A stretch of DNA of 33,785 bases from Brachionus koreanus (lineage: Eukaryota; Rotifera; Eurotatoria; Ploima; Brachionidae), in contig PJRA01000263.1 in assembly GCA_016987375.1 (NCBI GenBank), forward strand, positions 309,663-343,447, written 5' to 3'. Positions 11,285 through 20,902 of the stretch are shown here, one piece after another. The notes under the pieces are model-generated. The model had not been told where the DNA came from. It saw only the letters and a list, made by a program, of their open reading frames with translations, and ran no database searches. A program made the position numbers and the translations under genes. Each line of letters opens with the position of its first letter. Within the stretch, counting starts at the first letter, position 1.

Positions 11285-12172
11285 AGATTTTTGGCTTGGC
11301 ACTTCTGTGTCAATATCTAGATCAGTTCTAGCTGGTTCGGTTGTAAATGCTCTTTGGGCTCTGGTCTATTTAGAACCTCTTTAAAGTGCTCAACCCATCT
11401 CCCTCATCTGTGTCCTTGCTCTCTTTCAGTTGTTAAGACACGATCTTCTTTGTCTTTTACTAAAGTTGTTCTTCTCTGTAAGGTGCCACATATCGCATTA
11501 GTGATCTTGTGGAGCATATGTAGGTCCTATTTTGAGCTGATTTTTTCTACTTCGCTAGCACAATGGTTTATATTATTTCTTTTGTCTCGTCTTGCTCCTT
11601 TTTCACAAGCCTATTTTTTATACTTTATGATGCTTCTAATTTCTCCCGAATTCGGTCAGATTTTGCTTGAAGCATTTTTGACTTAATTTCTGCTCTTTCA
11701 TTTATTAGGGCCCATGTCTCATCCGATATCCATCTTTTTCTTTCATACTTTACAAATCAGAGAACTTCTTCTTCAGTTGTTTTGCATGAGGCTTCCCGAA
11801 TTTCTAACTATCTTTGCTGAATATCCGTATTTTGTAGGCTTCTTTTAAGCTTGTGCTGTATTCTGCTTACGTTTGCGTTCGGGGGCAATGTGAAATCTTA
11901 GTACAAAAATTACAGTACAAAAAGGTAAAACTATATAATTATTTTTCTAGTTGTGCAAAAATGGTTCCGTAGACAGTACAAAGTTGTTTTTGCAGAGCTT
12001 AGAATTCGTTTGTACAAACTTGTACAACAATGTACTGTTTACAGAACCTTTTATGCACAACTAGAAAAATAATTATATAGTTTCTCCTTTTTGTACTGTA
12101 ATTTTTGTACTAAGATTTCACATTGCCCGTTCGGGATCAGCTAAGCTTTCAATATTGTATTTCTGCTGCATT
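11285..12172 (-). pseudogene. LINE-A body: endonuclease-RT linker and start of RT
   Basis: Read on the minus strand from about 12172 downwards, pieces in shifting frames give NIESLADPERKRKQNT, RWISDETWALINERAEIK, LHKITNAICGTLQRR, VKDKEDRVLTTE, WVEHFKEVLNRPEPKE and DLDIDTEVPSQ. These are characteristic of the linker between the AP-endonuclease and the RT of a widespread animal non-LTR family (W-I-S-x-x-T-W, then an R-W-x-E-H-F-x-x-L-L-N-R block). Several stops and frameshifts make it dead. A MITE interrupts it at 11884-12127; without the MITE and one duplication copy the DPERKRKQ frame continues. The endonuclease part lies next to it but inverted (12170-12394 +). RT proper is not recognisable below 11285. 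Confidence 0.75.
11884..12127. mobile_element. Palindromic MITE with 8 bp target duplication (hAT-like)
   Basis: Two inverted arms of about 97 bp (11884-11980 and 12031-12127) with few mismatches surround a short spacer; ends are GGCAATGTGAAATC and its complement. The octamer CGTTCGGG stands exactly at both borders (11876-11883 and 12128-12135), a clean 8 bp target-site duplication, as made by hAT and some related transposases. It inserted into LINE-A, so it is younger than that copy. It has no coding capacity. A decayed arm of the same family may lie at 7236-7305. The 8 bp duplication is seen; hAT membership is inferred from that length only. Confidence 0.85.
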
Positions 12173-12394
12173 TTTCGACATGATCTCATGATTGTCATGG
12201 GAAACATGTACTCAAAAGTTGGAAGTGATAATTATGGTTTTGAGAAATGCATGGGCATTCACGGTTGTGGAGAAAAAAATAACAATGGTGAAAGATTGGT
12301 TGATCTGTGCATGACCAACAACCTCTGTATAGGTCTAACCGTGTTTCAGAAATATCAAACAGATAGAAATGATAAAATAAAAATATGCACATAG
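12170..12394 (+). pseudogene. LINE-A AP-endonuclease fragment, inverted
   Basis: The plus strand reads DLMIVMGNMYSKVGSDNYGF, then GCGEKNNNGERLVDLCMTNN and LCIGLTVFQKY. This matches the apurinic-type endonuclease domain of non-LTR retrotransposons, where the block reads M-G-D-x-N-A-K-V-G-x-D, then G-E-x-N-x-N-G-E-R-L-x-x-F/L-C, and L-x-I-G-G-T-x-F. The catalytic-loop D-x-N is here N-M-Y, so the enzyme would be inactive. The domain should precede the linker on the same strand, but here it is on the opposite strand, head to head with the linker at about 12170. That is the 5'-inversion layout produced by twin priming in LINE integration. The end after the stop at 12392 is unclear. Confidence 0.75.
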
Positions 12395-13916
12395 ACTGAC
12401 AATAAAGTAAAAATTCTTTCACACAAGCCATAATTGTTTTAAAACCTCAATTGGGTCGATTATACATTATTCTATTTTATTATTTCAACGACGTATTACC
12501 ATATAAAGCTATTTCTCGCAATTTGTTGATCCAAAAACATGTTAGGAATATAAAATGAGTGTTTTGGCAGTGTACGGAAAGAATGTCCTAAAAAAATTTT
12601 CCTCTTTTGATTTAAAAAATGAAAACAAATTAAAAAAAGTTTTTTATTATTTTCTCTAAATTGAAAGATAGTATTGTTTGTAAATACAAGTTTATTTATT
12701 TTTATACCAGAGTGAGTCAAAAAATCTTTCACCATTCACGGCTTTTGACTAAAATTTCTAGAATGCTTACCGATTTTGAAAGTTGTTTGATGATCTAAGA
12801 TGATGATCATCAGTCAGCTGTAAAAAAATTTCTTTTACAAAAATCCTCAGTATTTTGTAGTAAAAAAAATAAAATATATAGTTTGAACTTGGACTTGTTG
12901 AATAATTGAGCCTAGTCTTCATGAACACATCTTTTTTTTACACTTACAATTAGCTAATTTTTCAATTTTTGTTCACTCTATTTCCTTAGAAAATGGACAA
13001 CATAAGATAAAATAAATTTAATAAAGACTTTTGAAGCAATTTGGATTCGAATTGAGAGCATTTTGTATTTCAGGAGTTACTTTATCAATTCATGCTTTCT
13101 AAAAATTTGACATAAAAATGCTTTTACCTCACAGTATGTCAAGTTTGAGTATTGTGTGTATCCTACAAACATGAGTTTTAAATGAAAGTATTGGATCATT
13201 TTTTGGATACTGTTTTGGATTTTCTTAAGTCTTGCCTTAAATCTTTAAGTACCTACAATTATTATAATATTAGATTAATCGAAGAGGGATCTAATAGATA
13301 AAACTTAATACCAAGAAATGTTAAATTTGATTCCAACGGCACTTTTTGACTTTTAATTTGAAACTTTAGTTTCGATTTTAGCTTTAAATTTTAAAAAGAA
13401 AATAAATTAATGTAAAATCTAAATTTAGAAATTTTTTTTATTAAATGTTTGGTTTGCTTGTTTATTTTTGTAAGCATGTAAAATAAAATTCTTGAAAATT
13501 AATCGGAGATTATTTGTTTCATTAAAAAAAGATTCTATAATTGTGACATAACATTTCAAATAAAAATAAGTTTTGCAATAATTTTATTTCAAAACCAAAA
13601 TAAATGAAGACAAATTTTTTTAGCTAAACATTAAAAAAACTTCAATTTTTTCATTTTCAAAATTATATTGCATGTTTCAAATAGTTTCCTAATTAAATTG
13701 TTCTTACCTTGTTTTTTTTTTGTGCAGTTCTTAAGCATGTTAAAATTTGATTACTACGTAATTAGTTCTAAAAAATTTATAAATAAAAAACCTTAACATC
13801 TATTTTATTTTTCTTTTAATCATATAAGTGTGGTGGAATTACAAGTGCATATGATCTATTGTGAAAATTAAGAAAAAATATATTTTTTGTTAAGAAAATA
13901 CTATCTATTTTTTTTA
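12395..13916. other. A+T-rich stretch, no gene seen
   Basis: No recognisable coding sequence. The minus-strand frame at 12496-12735 (79 codons) shows no known motif. Polypyrimidine runs with CAG (for example before 13727) look like splice acceptors but have no exon to serve. Confidence 0.45.
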
Positions 13917-14012
13917 TTTAGTTTATTGAATAAATATAAATGGCACAATTAATGACATACACCATTGTTTACAGTACTATGTCAGTGAATTACTTTATGT
14001 ATAAATATTTCT
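13917..14012 (+). repeat. Dispersed repeat C, copy 2 (long form)
   Basis: About 96 bp closely matching 19353-19448 and, over the first 47 bp, 3668-3714. It includes ATGGCACAATTAATGACATA and TTTACAGTACTATGTCAGTG. It is preceded by unrelated A+T-rich sequence, so the start at TTTAGTTTATTGAA is probably near a real border. Type of element unknown. Confidence 0.65.
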
Positions 14013-15725
14013 AGGGCTGGCAGAACGGTTCCGTGAAACCGGTTTTGTAAATGATTTTTTGTCTCCGATTTATTAAATTATTTTTCATATATTCTAATTT
14101 GATTTACTTAATAAATTTTTTAAATTAAAAATTCAAATTAGATTTAAAAATGTTTATTGTTTAAAATTTTTCAAAAAAAATCAAAATAAAAATTTTCTTT
14201 TTATTATAAATTGCCAGACCAAGAATTTAAACAAACTATTATTATTAGCTTTTATTGTTTTTATTTCAAATATAAATAGCATTGGATTTTAATTCATAGC
14301 AAAAAATCTTCGAATATTTGGATTAAAAATTTCAGTAATTTTCTATTTTTGAAATTTGGAAATAAAAAAGAATTAAAAAAAAAGAAAGTATTTTATAATA
14401 TGAATAAATTTTGCATATTTGACGCAATATAGAACGTAACTTTAGACTAACGTGCCAAACATGTCAAAAATAAAATCAAAAATTACTTTAAAATTTCTAT
14501 CAAATTTTAATCACTAACGACATTTAAAAATGGTTGATCTAAATTGGTCACATGAAAAATAAAAAACTTATTTTTTTTTTATTTTAGGATTGTTTTATGT
14601 AGGAAAAATCTAAGCAAAATCAATATGTTTTTCAAGCATCAAAATTAATTTTTTTTTAAGTTAAAATAAATTAAATTTCTTGATTTTATTTTCTATCAAG
14701 CAAAAATGCATAAGTTTTTTCTCTCTAACATGCTCTATAAAAAGGGTTGATTTTTTATAATTCAAACTTTAAATTTTTTGCTTTTTTTGTTTTGTATCGA
14801 TATGAAAAAATAAGAAAAAAAAGGCTTATTTGTGTGTGGCTAATTCAATTATCTTAAAAAATTTATCTACTAAAGTTGATTTTACAAATTTTTTATTTAT
14901 TTAAACAGACAATATTATAACATGGCATTTATGATTTAATTTTGCTTTAGGATTTTTTTATTTAGTTTTAATGGGAACTAAGCTTATTGTTCCTTATAAC
15001 CGGTGTTCAAAAAAGAATGTTCAAAAGTTTGTTAAGGTAAAAAAATATGTTTCCATTGACTGAATTTAACCAAATTTTGTACAGTTATTTAATATCATCT
15101 AATAATAAAAAAAAATATAAAAACCAAGTTTTTACAATGTTTATCAACAGAAATAATTTTTTTAGAGCAAAAAAAACTGATTAATATGAACCGCTGATTA
15201 TTTCTTAACGACTTTTTTATCAAAGTTATAAAAAAAAAAACACTCAAAAATATCGAAAAATAAAAGGTAGCCATGTACTTTTTGTCAAATCTTGCGAAAC
15301 GACAGTCCAAATTTTTTCAAATTTTAACGTAGCATTAAGCTAAGAATAAACTTTAGATAAAACATAAATTTAATATATTTTTTGAAAAATATTATCAACA
15401 TTTTAAAAAAAACTTCACAAGTAGTACTGTCGAATTGATCATTTACCCCTCAATTATTAGCCCTTCGTAAAGAAAGTTACTTTTGAATTATCAAATGTCC
15501 TTTAAACATCACATCATCGACAATATCTCGTCACATAAAGTTGTTTAACAAAGTCAACAGACGTTGCCGAGTTATTCCTCATTATTTAAAAGATTTCGAT
15601 ATTTTTATTTAAAGAATAACAAGGATGTTTAAATGTTTAAATATTTGATTGCAATAAAGGAAATAATAATACAGTATGTTGCAAAAGTTTAGAAATTAAT
15701 TATTTTATTTATCTAAATTTTTTTA
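14013..15725. other. A+T-rich stretch up to the gap
   Basis: No gene identified. A 42-codon plus-strand frame at about 15490-15617 ends NRRCRVIPHYLKDFDIFI and a stop. A basic stretch followed by P-x-Y-L-x-D-F/Y resembles the very end of some Ty3/gypsy polyproteins, but nothing upstream supports it. The rest is low complexity. Confidence 0.35.
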
Positions 15726-16147
15726 NNNNNNNNNNNNNNNNNNNNNNNNNNNNNNNNNNNNNNNNNNNNNNNNNNNNNNNNNNNNNNNNNNNNNNNNNNN
15801 NNNNNNNNNNNNNNNNNNNNNNNNNNNNNNNNNNNNNNNNNNNNNNNNNNNNNNNNNNNNNNNNNNNNNNNNNNNNNNNNNNNNNNNNNNNNNNNNNNNN
15901 NNNNNNNNNNNNNNNNNNNNNNNNNNNNNNNNNNNNNNNNNNNNNNNNNNNNNNNNNNNNNNNNNNNNNNNNNNNNNNNNNNNNNNNNNNNNNNNNNNNN
16001 NNNNNNNNNNNNNNNNNNNNNNNNNNNNNNNNNNNNNNNNNNNNNNNNNNNNNNNNNNNNNNNNNNNNNNNNNNNNNNNNNNNNNNNNNNNNNNNNNNNN
16101 NNNNNNNNNNNNNNNNNNNNNNNNNNNNNNNNNNNNNNNNNNNNNNN
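15726..16147. other. Assembly gap (422 Ns)
   Basis: Undetermined bases. Open frames that run through it are meaningless. The right border falls inside an arm of a foldback element, so the gap probably hides the spacer and left arm of that palindrome. Confidence 0.95.
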
Positions 16148-16284
16148 TACACAGACTAAATTTGGGTCATATAAGCCTTGTATCAGCTGATACATTTTGC
16201 AGAACGGTTTTTAGACCCTTAGAAAAAAAGTTTTTCTAAATTTAAATTTTTGTTTTTGTTTTTTGTTTCAAAATTCACAATGCC
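16148..16284. mobile_element. Foldback element copy 2, right arm
   Basis: The 137 bp from the end of the gap to ATTCACAATGCC match the right arm of copy 1 (4106-4242) with scattered substitutions. The left arm is not in the visible sequence. The element ends exactly where a LINE C-terminal frame begins (next bases gacatttg), so it inserted into that LINE. Confidence 0.8.
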
Positions 16285-16363
16285 GACATTTGTCCAGATT
16301 ATTTTTGAAGTTGTTTATTGATATAGAATTAATGAGGTGAGGAGATAAACTATTCCAGATTGT
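16285..16363 (-). pseudogene. LINE C-terminal fragment
   Basis: The minus strand reads TIWNSLSPHLINSISINNFK and then NNLDK. This fits the conserved end of many CR1/L2/Rex-type LINE proteins (R-V-x-x-x-W-N-x-L-P, then S-x-x-x-F-K-x-x-L-D-K). The usual N-S-L-P is N-S-L-S. The reading frame is cut by the foldback element at 16284; upstream residues (higher coordinates) are degraded with stops. Same kind of C-terminus as in the LINE at 22669-22815. Confidence 0.6.
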
Positions 16364-16599
16364 TAAACATTTAGTTAGATAAAAATAATTTTTGATATTA
16401 AAGCTTGTTACAAAATAAATATTTGACCCATCTTAGTATGCAATGATATTTTTCTACTCTTAGTCCTTAAACAAAAATAAAGAATTAAACATAAATGAAT
16501 TAAAAATTAAACATAAATGTGTTTGGTAGAATTTATAAAAGGTAAACTACTTTGAAGTGGTTCCAAAGGGGCATGCTTAAATGAAGGACTTGATTCTCA

Positions 16600-16790
16600 A
16601 CAATTAGAATTAACTTACACCTAGACAAATATTCTTTTTTGGTAAATCGAAAGCTAGCTTTGTCTCTTTTTGATAATACTAGACCTCAAAAATCAAGAAG
16701 AACAATGGCAAAATAGACATTTTTTCGGCTCAATGGCTCATTTTCTTAGACAATGCAAAATTGCAAAAAATTCTGACTCGTCCTAATAAA
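16600..16790 (+). pseudogene. Transposon fragment related to the right-edge transposase
   Basis: Two blocks recur in the same order near the right edge: CTAGACCTCAAAnAnCnAGA (16679 and about 33440) and a block with TTTTTTCG, CTCAAT and CTCATTTTCTT (16718-16750 and 33546-33583). The spacing between them is about 70 bp shorter here. The second block reads FFGSMAHFLRQC, possibly a broken F-W-x-x-L-A-x-x-H transposase motif. Shared sequence is visible; the transposase reading is tentative. Confidence 0.35.
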
Positions 16791-18116
16791 TAGAATAATT
16801 TTATTTTTGATTTTTTTTTTCGGTCTATTGACTGGCAATTTATAAAAAAAATAAGATAATCCTGTTCTTGAAATAATTTTCATTTTCAAAATAAAATTAA
16901 AAATATCTTGATTATGAAAACCAGAGAAAACTTAGAGAAAGTATAATTAAATATGATTAAATCGAGTTTGTTTAAAAATAAAGTGTCTAAAATAGTTTGA
17001 AATATGGTGTGTTAGATTTTAACTTGGTTTTCTTGGCAATTAATTTGTGTAAATACCTTGATTTTATAAATTTAATAAACAGAGAATTTCGCTCTTTCAA
17101 TATTTATATTTCTGGTTCGTATAATCTAATTTATATAGGAAAAATTTAATTTTTCTATTAGATTCAGATAAAACCATTAAAAATTAAAAAAGAAAAAAAA
17201 ATTTTAATTTTATTTTTAGGTTTTTTATTAGCATTATATCATTTTTGTCATGGTCTTTTTTAATTTAGAGTGAGCTATATAAATTACATTAAAATTTTTT
17301 GTGTTTATCTACAATTTAATTGTTTTACAGAAGGCGCCCATTTATCAAAACCTTAAATTACATGAAATAAATAAACTAAAATTTTAATTGCAATCAAAGA
17401 AAGTAAAATACCTCCAAAAAAATTATATAAACCTGTTGGTAATAGGCGCAGCAGCTAAATAGGGTTCTTATCTAGCTCGCATTGCGCCTAATCCCATCCA
17501 TTTAATGTCAAAAAAACTATGTTTAATCATGTTTAGAAAAAGCATGTATTTGAAGTGAAGCACAATTTATTTTTCTGATACCAAAATGATGCTTTTGCAA
17601 TGTTTTATTATTCGTTTCTTAGAAGCTAAATAATGAAATTTAATATCAGCATATAAAGCCACAAAAATAAAAATAGAGGAAGGTCATTATTAACAAGAGT
17701 TGAAAAATGAAAAAAAATATTAGAAATTATTTAATTTATTTTCATAAATAAATATTCAAAAAATTTTATTTTGAATCTTTTTCTACTGATATTCAATTAA
17801 ATTAAGCAAAAAAAAATACTTTTATCAGATCACAAATGTTCAAGATTTTCAACTAGACTTAAATTAATTTAAAAGCGTAAATAATCAAGCTTTGAAAATA
17901 AAAATTGGTGAAAATTTTTTTGAGCCTAAGCAATTATGATTGTTTTGAGAATAGATAGGCGTAGATTTCATGAATATCTAGTTTATTAGAGCAGATGCAG
18001 CGTCTTGAAAATTTGAGCCAAAAACAATAAAATCTTCTTTATTTTTTAATGTTTATTTTTAGAAAAAAAAAATCAAATAAAAAAAAAAAATTTTTCAAAT
18101 CAAATTAAATTTATTA
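16791..18116. other. A+T-rich stretch, no gene seen
   Basis: No recognisable coding sequence on either strand. A G+C-richer hairpin at 17443-17490 is listed separately. Confidence 0.45.
17443..17490. repeat. Hairpin with TAGGCGCA arms
   Basis: TAGGCGCA at 17443-17450 pairs perfectly with TGCGCCTA at 17483-17490 across a 32 bp loop. The block is far richer in G+C than its flanks and shares its arm sequence with 5536-5572. It may be a small structured repeat or an RNA-gene relic; neither could be shown. Confidence 0.45.
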
Positions 18117-18120
18117 GTCT

Positions 18121-18263
18121 TGTAGAAGCATGTTTAGAGTTTTCTTGTGGGATCAATAAAAGACTTGGCTTTACAAATGCTTTATTGGAATCCAAATTGA
18201 ATAGAAAAAATAATAAGAACTATAAAAATGATTTAGAGTGATGTCATGACTTGAGTCTTAACA
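18121..18263 (-). mobile_element. Solo-LTR-like insertion, short copy
   Basis: This 143 bp unit begins TGTAGAAGC and ends GTCTTAACA and is flanked by the 4 bp GTCT on both sides (18117-18120, 18264-18267). It is about 70-80% similar by eye to 23020-23225 but lacks roughly 60 bp in the middle, including the TATA-like part. On the minus strand it runs TG...CA and carries AATAAAGC, as an LTR would. The exact duplication supports a real insertion; an internal deletion derivative of an LTR is the likeliest reading. Confidence 0.65.
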
Positions 18264-18267
18264 GTCT

Positions 18268-19352
18268 AATAAAAGCACTATTATTTTTATTCAAGATTTT
18301 TTAGATTATGTCAAAGATTTTAGTGAGTAAAATTCAAATTAGAGTTAATAATAGTCTAAAACATGAAAGAGGAAATTTAAAGGCATTTCGGCTATACAAT
18401 GAAATAATTCCTGACATCAAAAGCAAGTAAAATAATTGATTAAGAGTTAAAATTTATCAAAATGATAAATTGGCTAATTTTGTTGAATAAGAAAGTGAAT
18501 TAAATGATGATTCAAGTTCGATGATTAGGACTCGACACTTGAGCTTAATGGCCGATTGTTTTCCTTAATAGGATAAATGGTGCAAATAGTTAGCAAATAG
18601 ATTAAATATTTAGATTTTCGGATTATAATTATTCAACAATTTAAGTAATCATCAAATCCTGAATTTGTTCTAATGATAGCGTTTGCCATCTTAAAGCCTC
18701 AGAGATAAAGATTAGTTCCGCGATTTCGAAATAGTATAAATTCATATAGACTGATAAGAATTTTTATTAAGCTTTTCAAATAAGATATTAAGATCGTTAT
18801 TATTGATATTTTATCTATTTTTTAGTTCCTGCGGGAGGGCCGTTTGCTTTCAAAGTCAAGTGAACCGCATCACAACTTTTCTCATGCTTATTCTCGGCTA
18901 TATGTGACTTGAGTGTAAACAAAATTTAATTCTTATTACATTAGATGGCGTCTAGAGCTCTTATCAATACCTGGTCTGATTTTGTAATTAAAACTAAATG
19001 CGTCATTTTTCTCCACTCTTAAATTACACTTATCGGTTTTTTTCTTTTTTGCTTATTTTTTTTTCATAAATTTTTCCTTAAAAATTCTATTCTAAATTTG
19101 TTTGTTTTTAGTAGACGAAAAAAATTTTCTTAATTGGAGCTTAAATTTTTAGCAATCAAAAAATAAATTTTGATTTTAGTGTTCATTAGATAAAATTTAA
19201 TTAAGTCTATCTTTAATTTTTAATTAATTTATTAAATATAAAAATGTTTATTTTTGTTTTTCCACAAGAAAAAAAAAAACTATTCATTTTATAAGTCATA
19301 GAGTATTTAACATAAACTTAGAGTTTAATATTTCTAACAAATAGTTATTAGT
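18268..19352. other. A+T-rich stretch, no gene identified
   Basis: A short plus-strand frame at 18308-18430 reads about 40 residues (LKHERGNLKAFRLYNEIIPD is the least biased part) and is followed by further broken open stretches; I do not recognise it. A G+C-richer patch at about 18830-18970 shows no motif. Confidence 0.35.
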
Positions 19353-19448
19353 TTTAGTTTTGTTCATTGAACAAATATAAATGGCACTATTGATGACATA
19401 CACCGTTGTTAACAGTACTATCTCTCTGAATTACTATATATGTATATT
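19353..19448 (+). repeat. Dispersed repeat C, copy 3 (long form)
   Basis: About 96 bp matching 13917-14012: ATGGCACTATTGATGACATA, then CACCGTTGTTAACAGTACTA and GAATTACTATATATGTATAT. Same orientation as the other two copies. Confidence 0.65.
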
Positions 19449-19539
19449 TTTTTTAAAATTGGATTAATGATTTATTGAATTAAAAAGAAAAAAAATTAAT
19501 AAATGAAAAAAACACGGTAGGTTTTGACTGGGCTGATGG

Positions 19540-19912
19540 TTTAACTGATTATGCTAATGCTTTGCTTAATTTTCTAAGCAGACGCTGTAAACACTACATC
19601 TAGCGATGAGGATAAAAACTCCAGAAGACTAATAAAAGTGCTTCTCGGTGGCAGTAATGTTTATGGTGCGTACAGTGGCTACCTGGCAATTGTCAGTTAG
19701 TACCCGGGAAAAATAATAGTATATAATTAATTCCATTGCAGTAAGTATTTGAGAGAGTGTTAATTCCAACATTTTCACTGTACTAAGAGTGAGAGAGTGT
19801 GTTAATTCCAGGATTTCCATCATTTCAAACATAGTCCCAGTCATTAATTATCCGGCAGTGGTCAAAATGGTCGACAGTTCCCTAGCAGTGGCTATTAAAG
19901 CGGGGAGGAAGA
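19540..19912 (+). mobile_element. 3' internal end of an LTR retrotransposon with polypurine tract
   Basis: This G+C-richer stretch leads directly into an LTR start at 19913. The last 16 bases (19897-19912, AAAGCGGGGAGGAAGA) are a typical polypurine tract, the primer for plus-strand synthesis, which must lie immediately before a 3' LTR. Further upstream are two near copies of GAGAGAGTGTTAATTCCA (19751 and 19791 regions). No pol reading frame was recognised; the minus-strand open frame at 19629-19844 is probably chance. The left border is approximate. Confidence 0.6.
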
Positions 19913-20063
19913 TGTGATATAGCGACATCTCTGTCGATATCACTGGATTAGTTAACTAACTAAACCTTGAGCGTTTAAGTTAGAATGGAGCATAAATAGC
20001 TGCTCCTAAACGTCTAACGAGGAAATCGGATAGACGGGTCCAAGGAGACTAATGTAAACATTA
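19913..20063 (+). mobile_element. LTR-B, 5' portion of a 3' LTR (truncated)
   Basis: The 151 bp from TGTGATATAGCGACATC to AATGTAAACATTA match 27649-27798 with only a few differences; after 20063 the two diverge. Preceded by a polypurine tract, so this is the 3' LTR of a copy whose right part was lost. The first 32 bp can fold (GCGACA / TGTCG arms). Confidence 0.8.
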
Positions 20064-20419
20064 CAGACGCCTCTCAGAATGATTTTTGTTTCTAATAGTG
20101 CGTTTTTGGGCTAAACAATTAAATTTTAACTTTTAAAATATCAAAAAAAAACAAAAGTTTCTCAGCAATTTAGTTTTTAATTATTGGAAAAAATTTAAAA
20201 AAAAATCTTTTTGTTTTATTAAATAATTTTTAAATGAATGGATCTAATAAATGTTTCTAAAGATCTAGACATTGCGTCTCCATTCTCTTAATTATCGAGT
20301 TTGTTCTTTGTCTAAGTAATTATCAATCGAGAAATATAAATGATTGAAGCCAGCCCGGTATACTTAAGCTAAATAATTTCATAGAAGATTTAAATGGGAA
20401 AACTTGGACTTGTCTAAAC
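20064..20419. other. A+T-rich spacer
   Basis: No gene or element recognised. It ends with CTAAAC (20414-20419), the left target duplication of the next element. Confidence 0.45.
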
Positions 20420-20471
20420 TTTAGTATCCTAGCTTATTTAGTATTTAGCTAACTAGTTTGTTTGTATTATT
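20420..20471 (+). repeat. Inverted LTR-start fragment
   Basis: These 52 bp match the first 52 bp of the LTR at 21149-21098 (other strand) with three mismatches. They stop at GTATTATT and join the gag remnant at 20472. Confidence 0.8.
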
Positions 20472-20880
20472 CTTGACTTTATCTCGTAATTCGGCTCTGT
20501 TTACCCACAATTTTTTACCAACACTCTAAGCCTATTAACAAATGTGTCAAATGGTTAATTTCTTGCCTGATTGTCTTGAGAAAACACAAACTTCTCGTAT
20601 TCAATATTCACTTTTTCTACGAAAAATTTGTCTAATTCCGTCATCACGTCTTTATATGTGTGATCTGGCTTAGTCACAGACTGGTACAAATCAAATACTT
20701 TTCTCTTCAACGTGGTGTAACAGAGACGTCAATTTGACTTCGGGGGTTATCTCAGAAAATTTCTTAGAGGTCTTCGCGACCATATAATTTTCAAATCTAG
20801 CTTTTTACTTTTTTTCATCGTACTCGAATCGTTGCTACTTCAAAATCAGGATCAAAATATCCAAAACTTCCCTCAGCCAT
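20472..20880 (-). pseudogene. Retrotransposon gag, N-terminal part, broken
   Basis: An ATG at 20880-20878 starts MAEGSFGYFDPDFEV just 21 bases after the LTR-proximal TGG of the primer site. With stops and at least two frameshifts the minus strand continues through ENYMVAKTSKKF, LLHHVEEK, FFVEKVNIEYEKFVFSQ, FVNRLRVLVKNCG and EPNYEIKS. This order (F-x-P-x-x-N-x-E-Y-E-R-x-x-F, then F-V-x-R-L-x-x-L) is that of Ty3/gypsy gag capsid regions. It is cut at 20472 by the inverted LTR piece, before any zinc knuckle. Capsid protein of a retrotransposon; no longer functional. Confidence 0.75.
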
Positions 20881-20881
20881 T

Positions 20882-20900
20882 GTTTAAGCTCACTGCGCCA
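20882..20900 (-). other. Primer-binding site
   Basis: Directly after the LTR end (AACA, then TC) the minus strand reads TGGCGCAGTGAGCTTAAAC. TGG is the complement of a tRNA CCA end. The start TGGCGCAGT resembles the primer sites of insect gypsy-type elements of the 17.6/297 kind, thought to use a serine tRNA; that is recall, not a match made here. Confidence 0.6.
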
Positions 20901-20902
20901 GA

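Noticed and set aside
15709..16195. Open frames of 147 and 160 codons across the N run
   Set aside because: They consist of undetermined residues; only a few codons are real sequence.
19629..19844. A 71-codon minus-strand frame as a gene
   Set aside because: It lies in the 3' internal region of an LTR element on the opposite strand and is made of two near-repeats (LTHSLTLS / LELTLSQ); no known motif.
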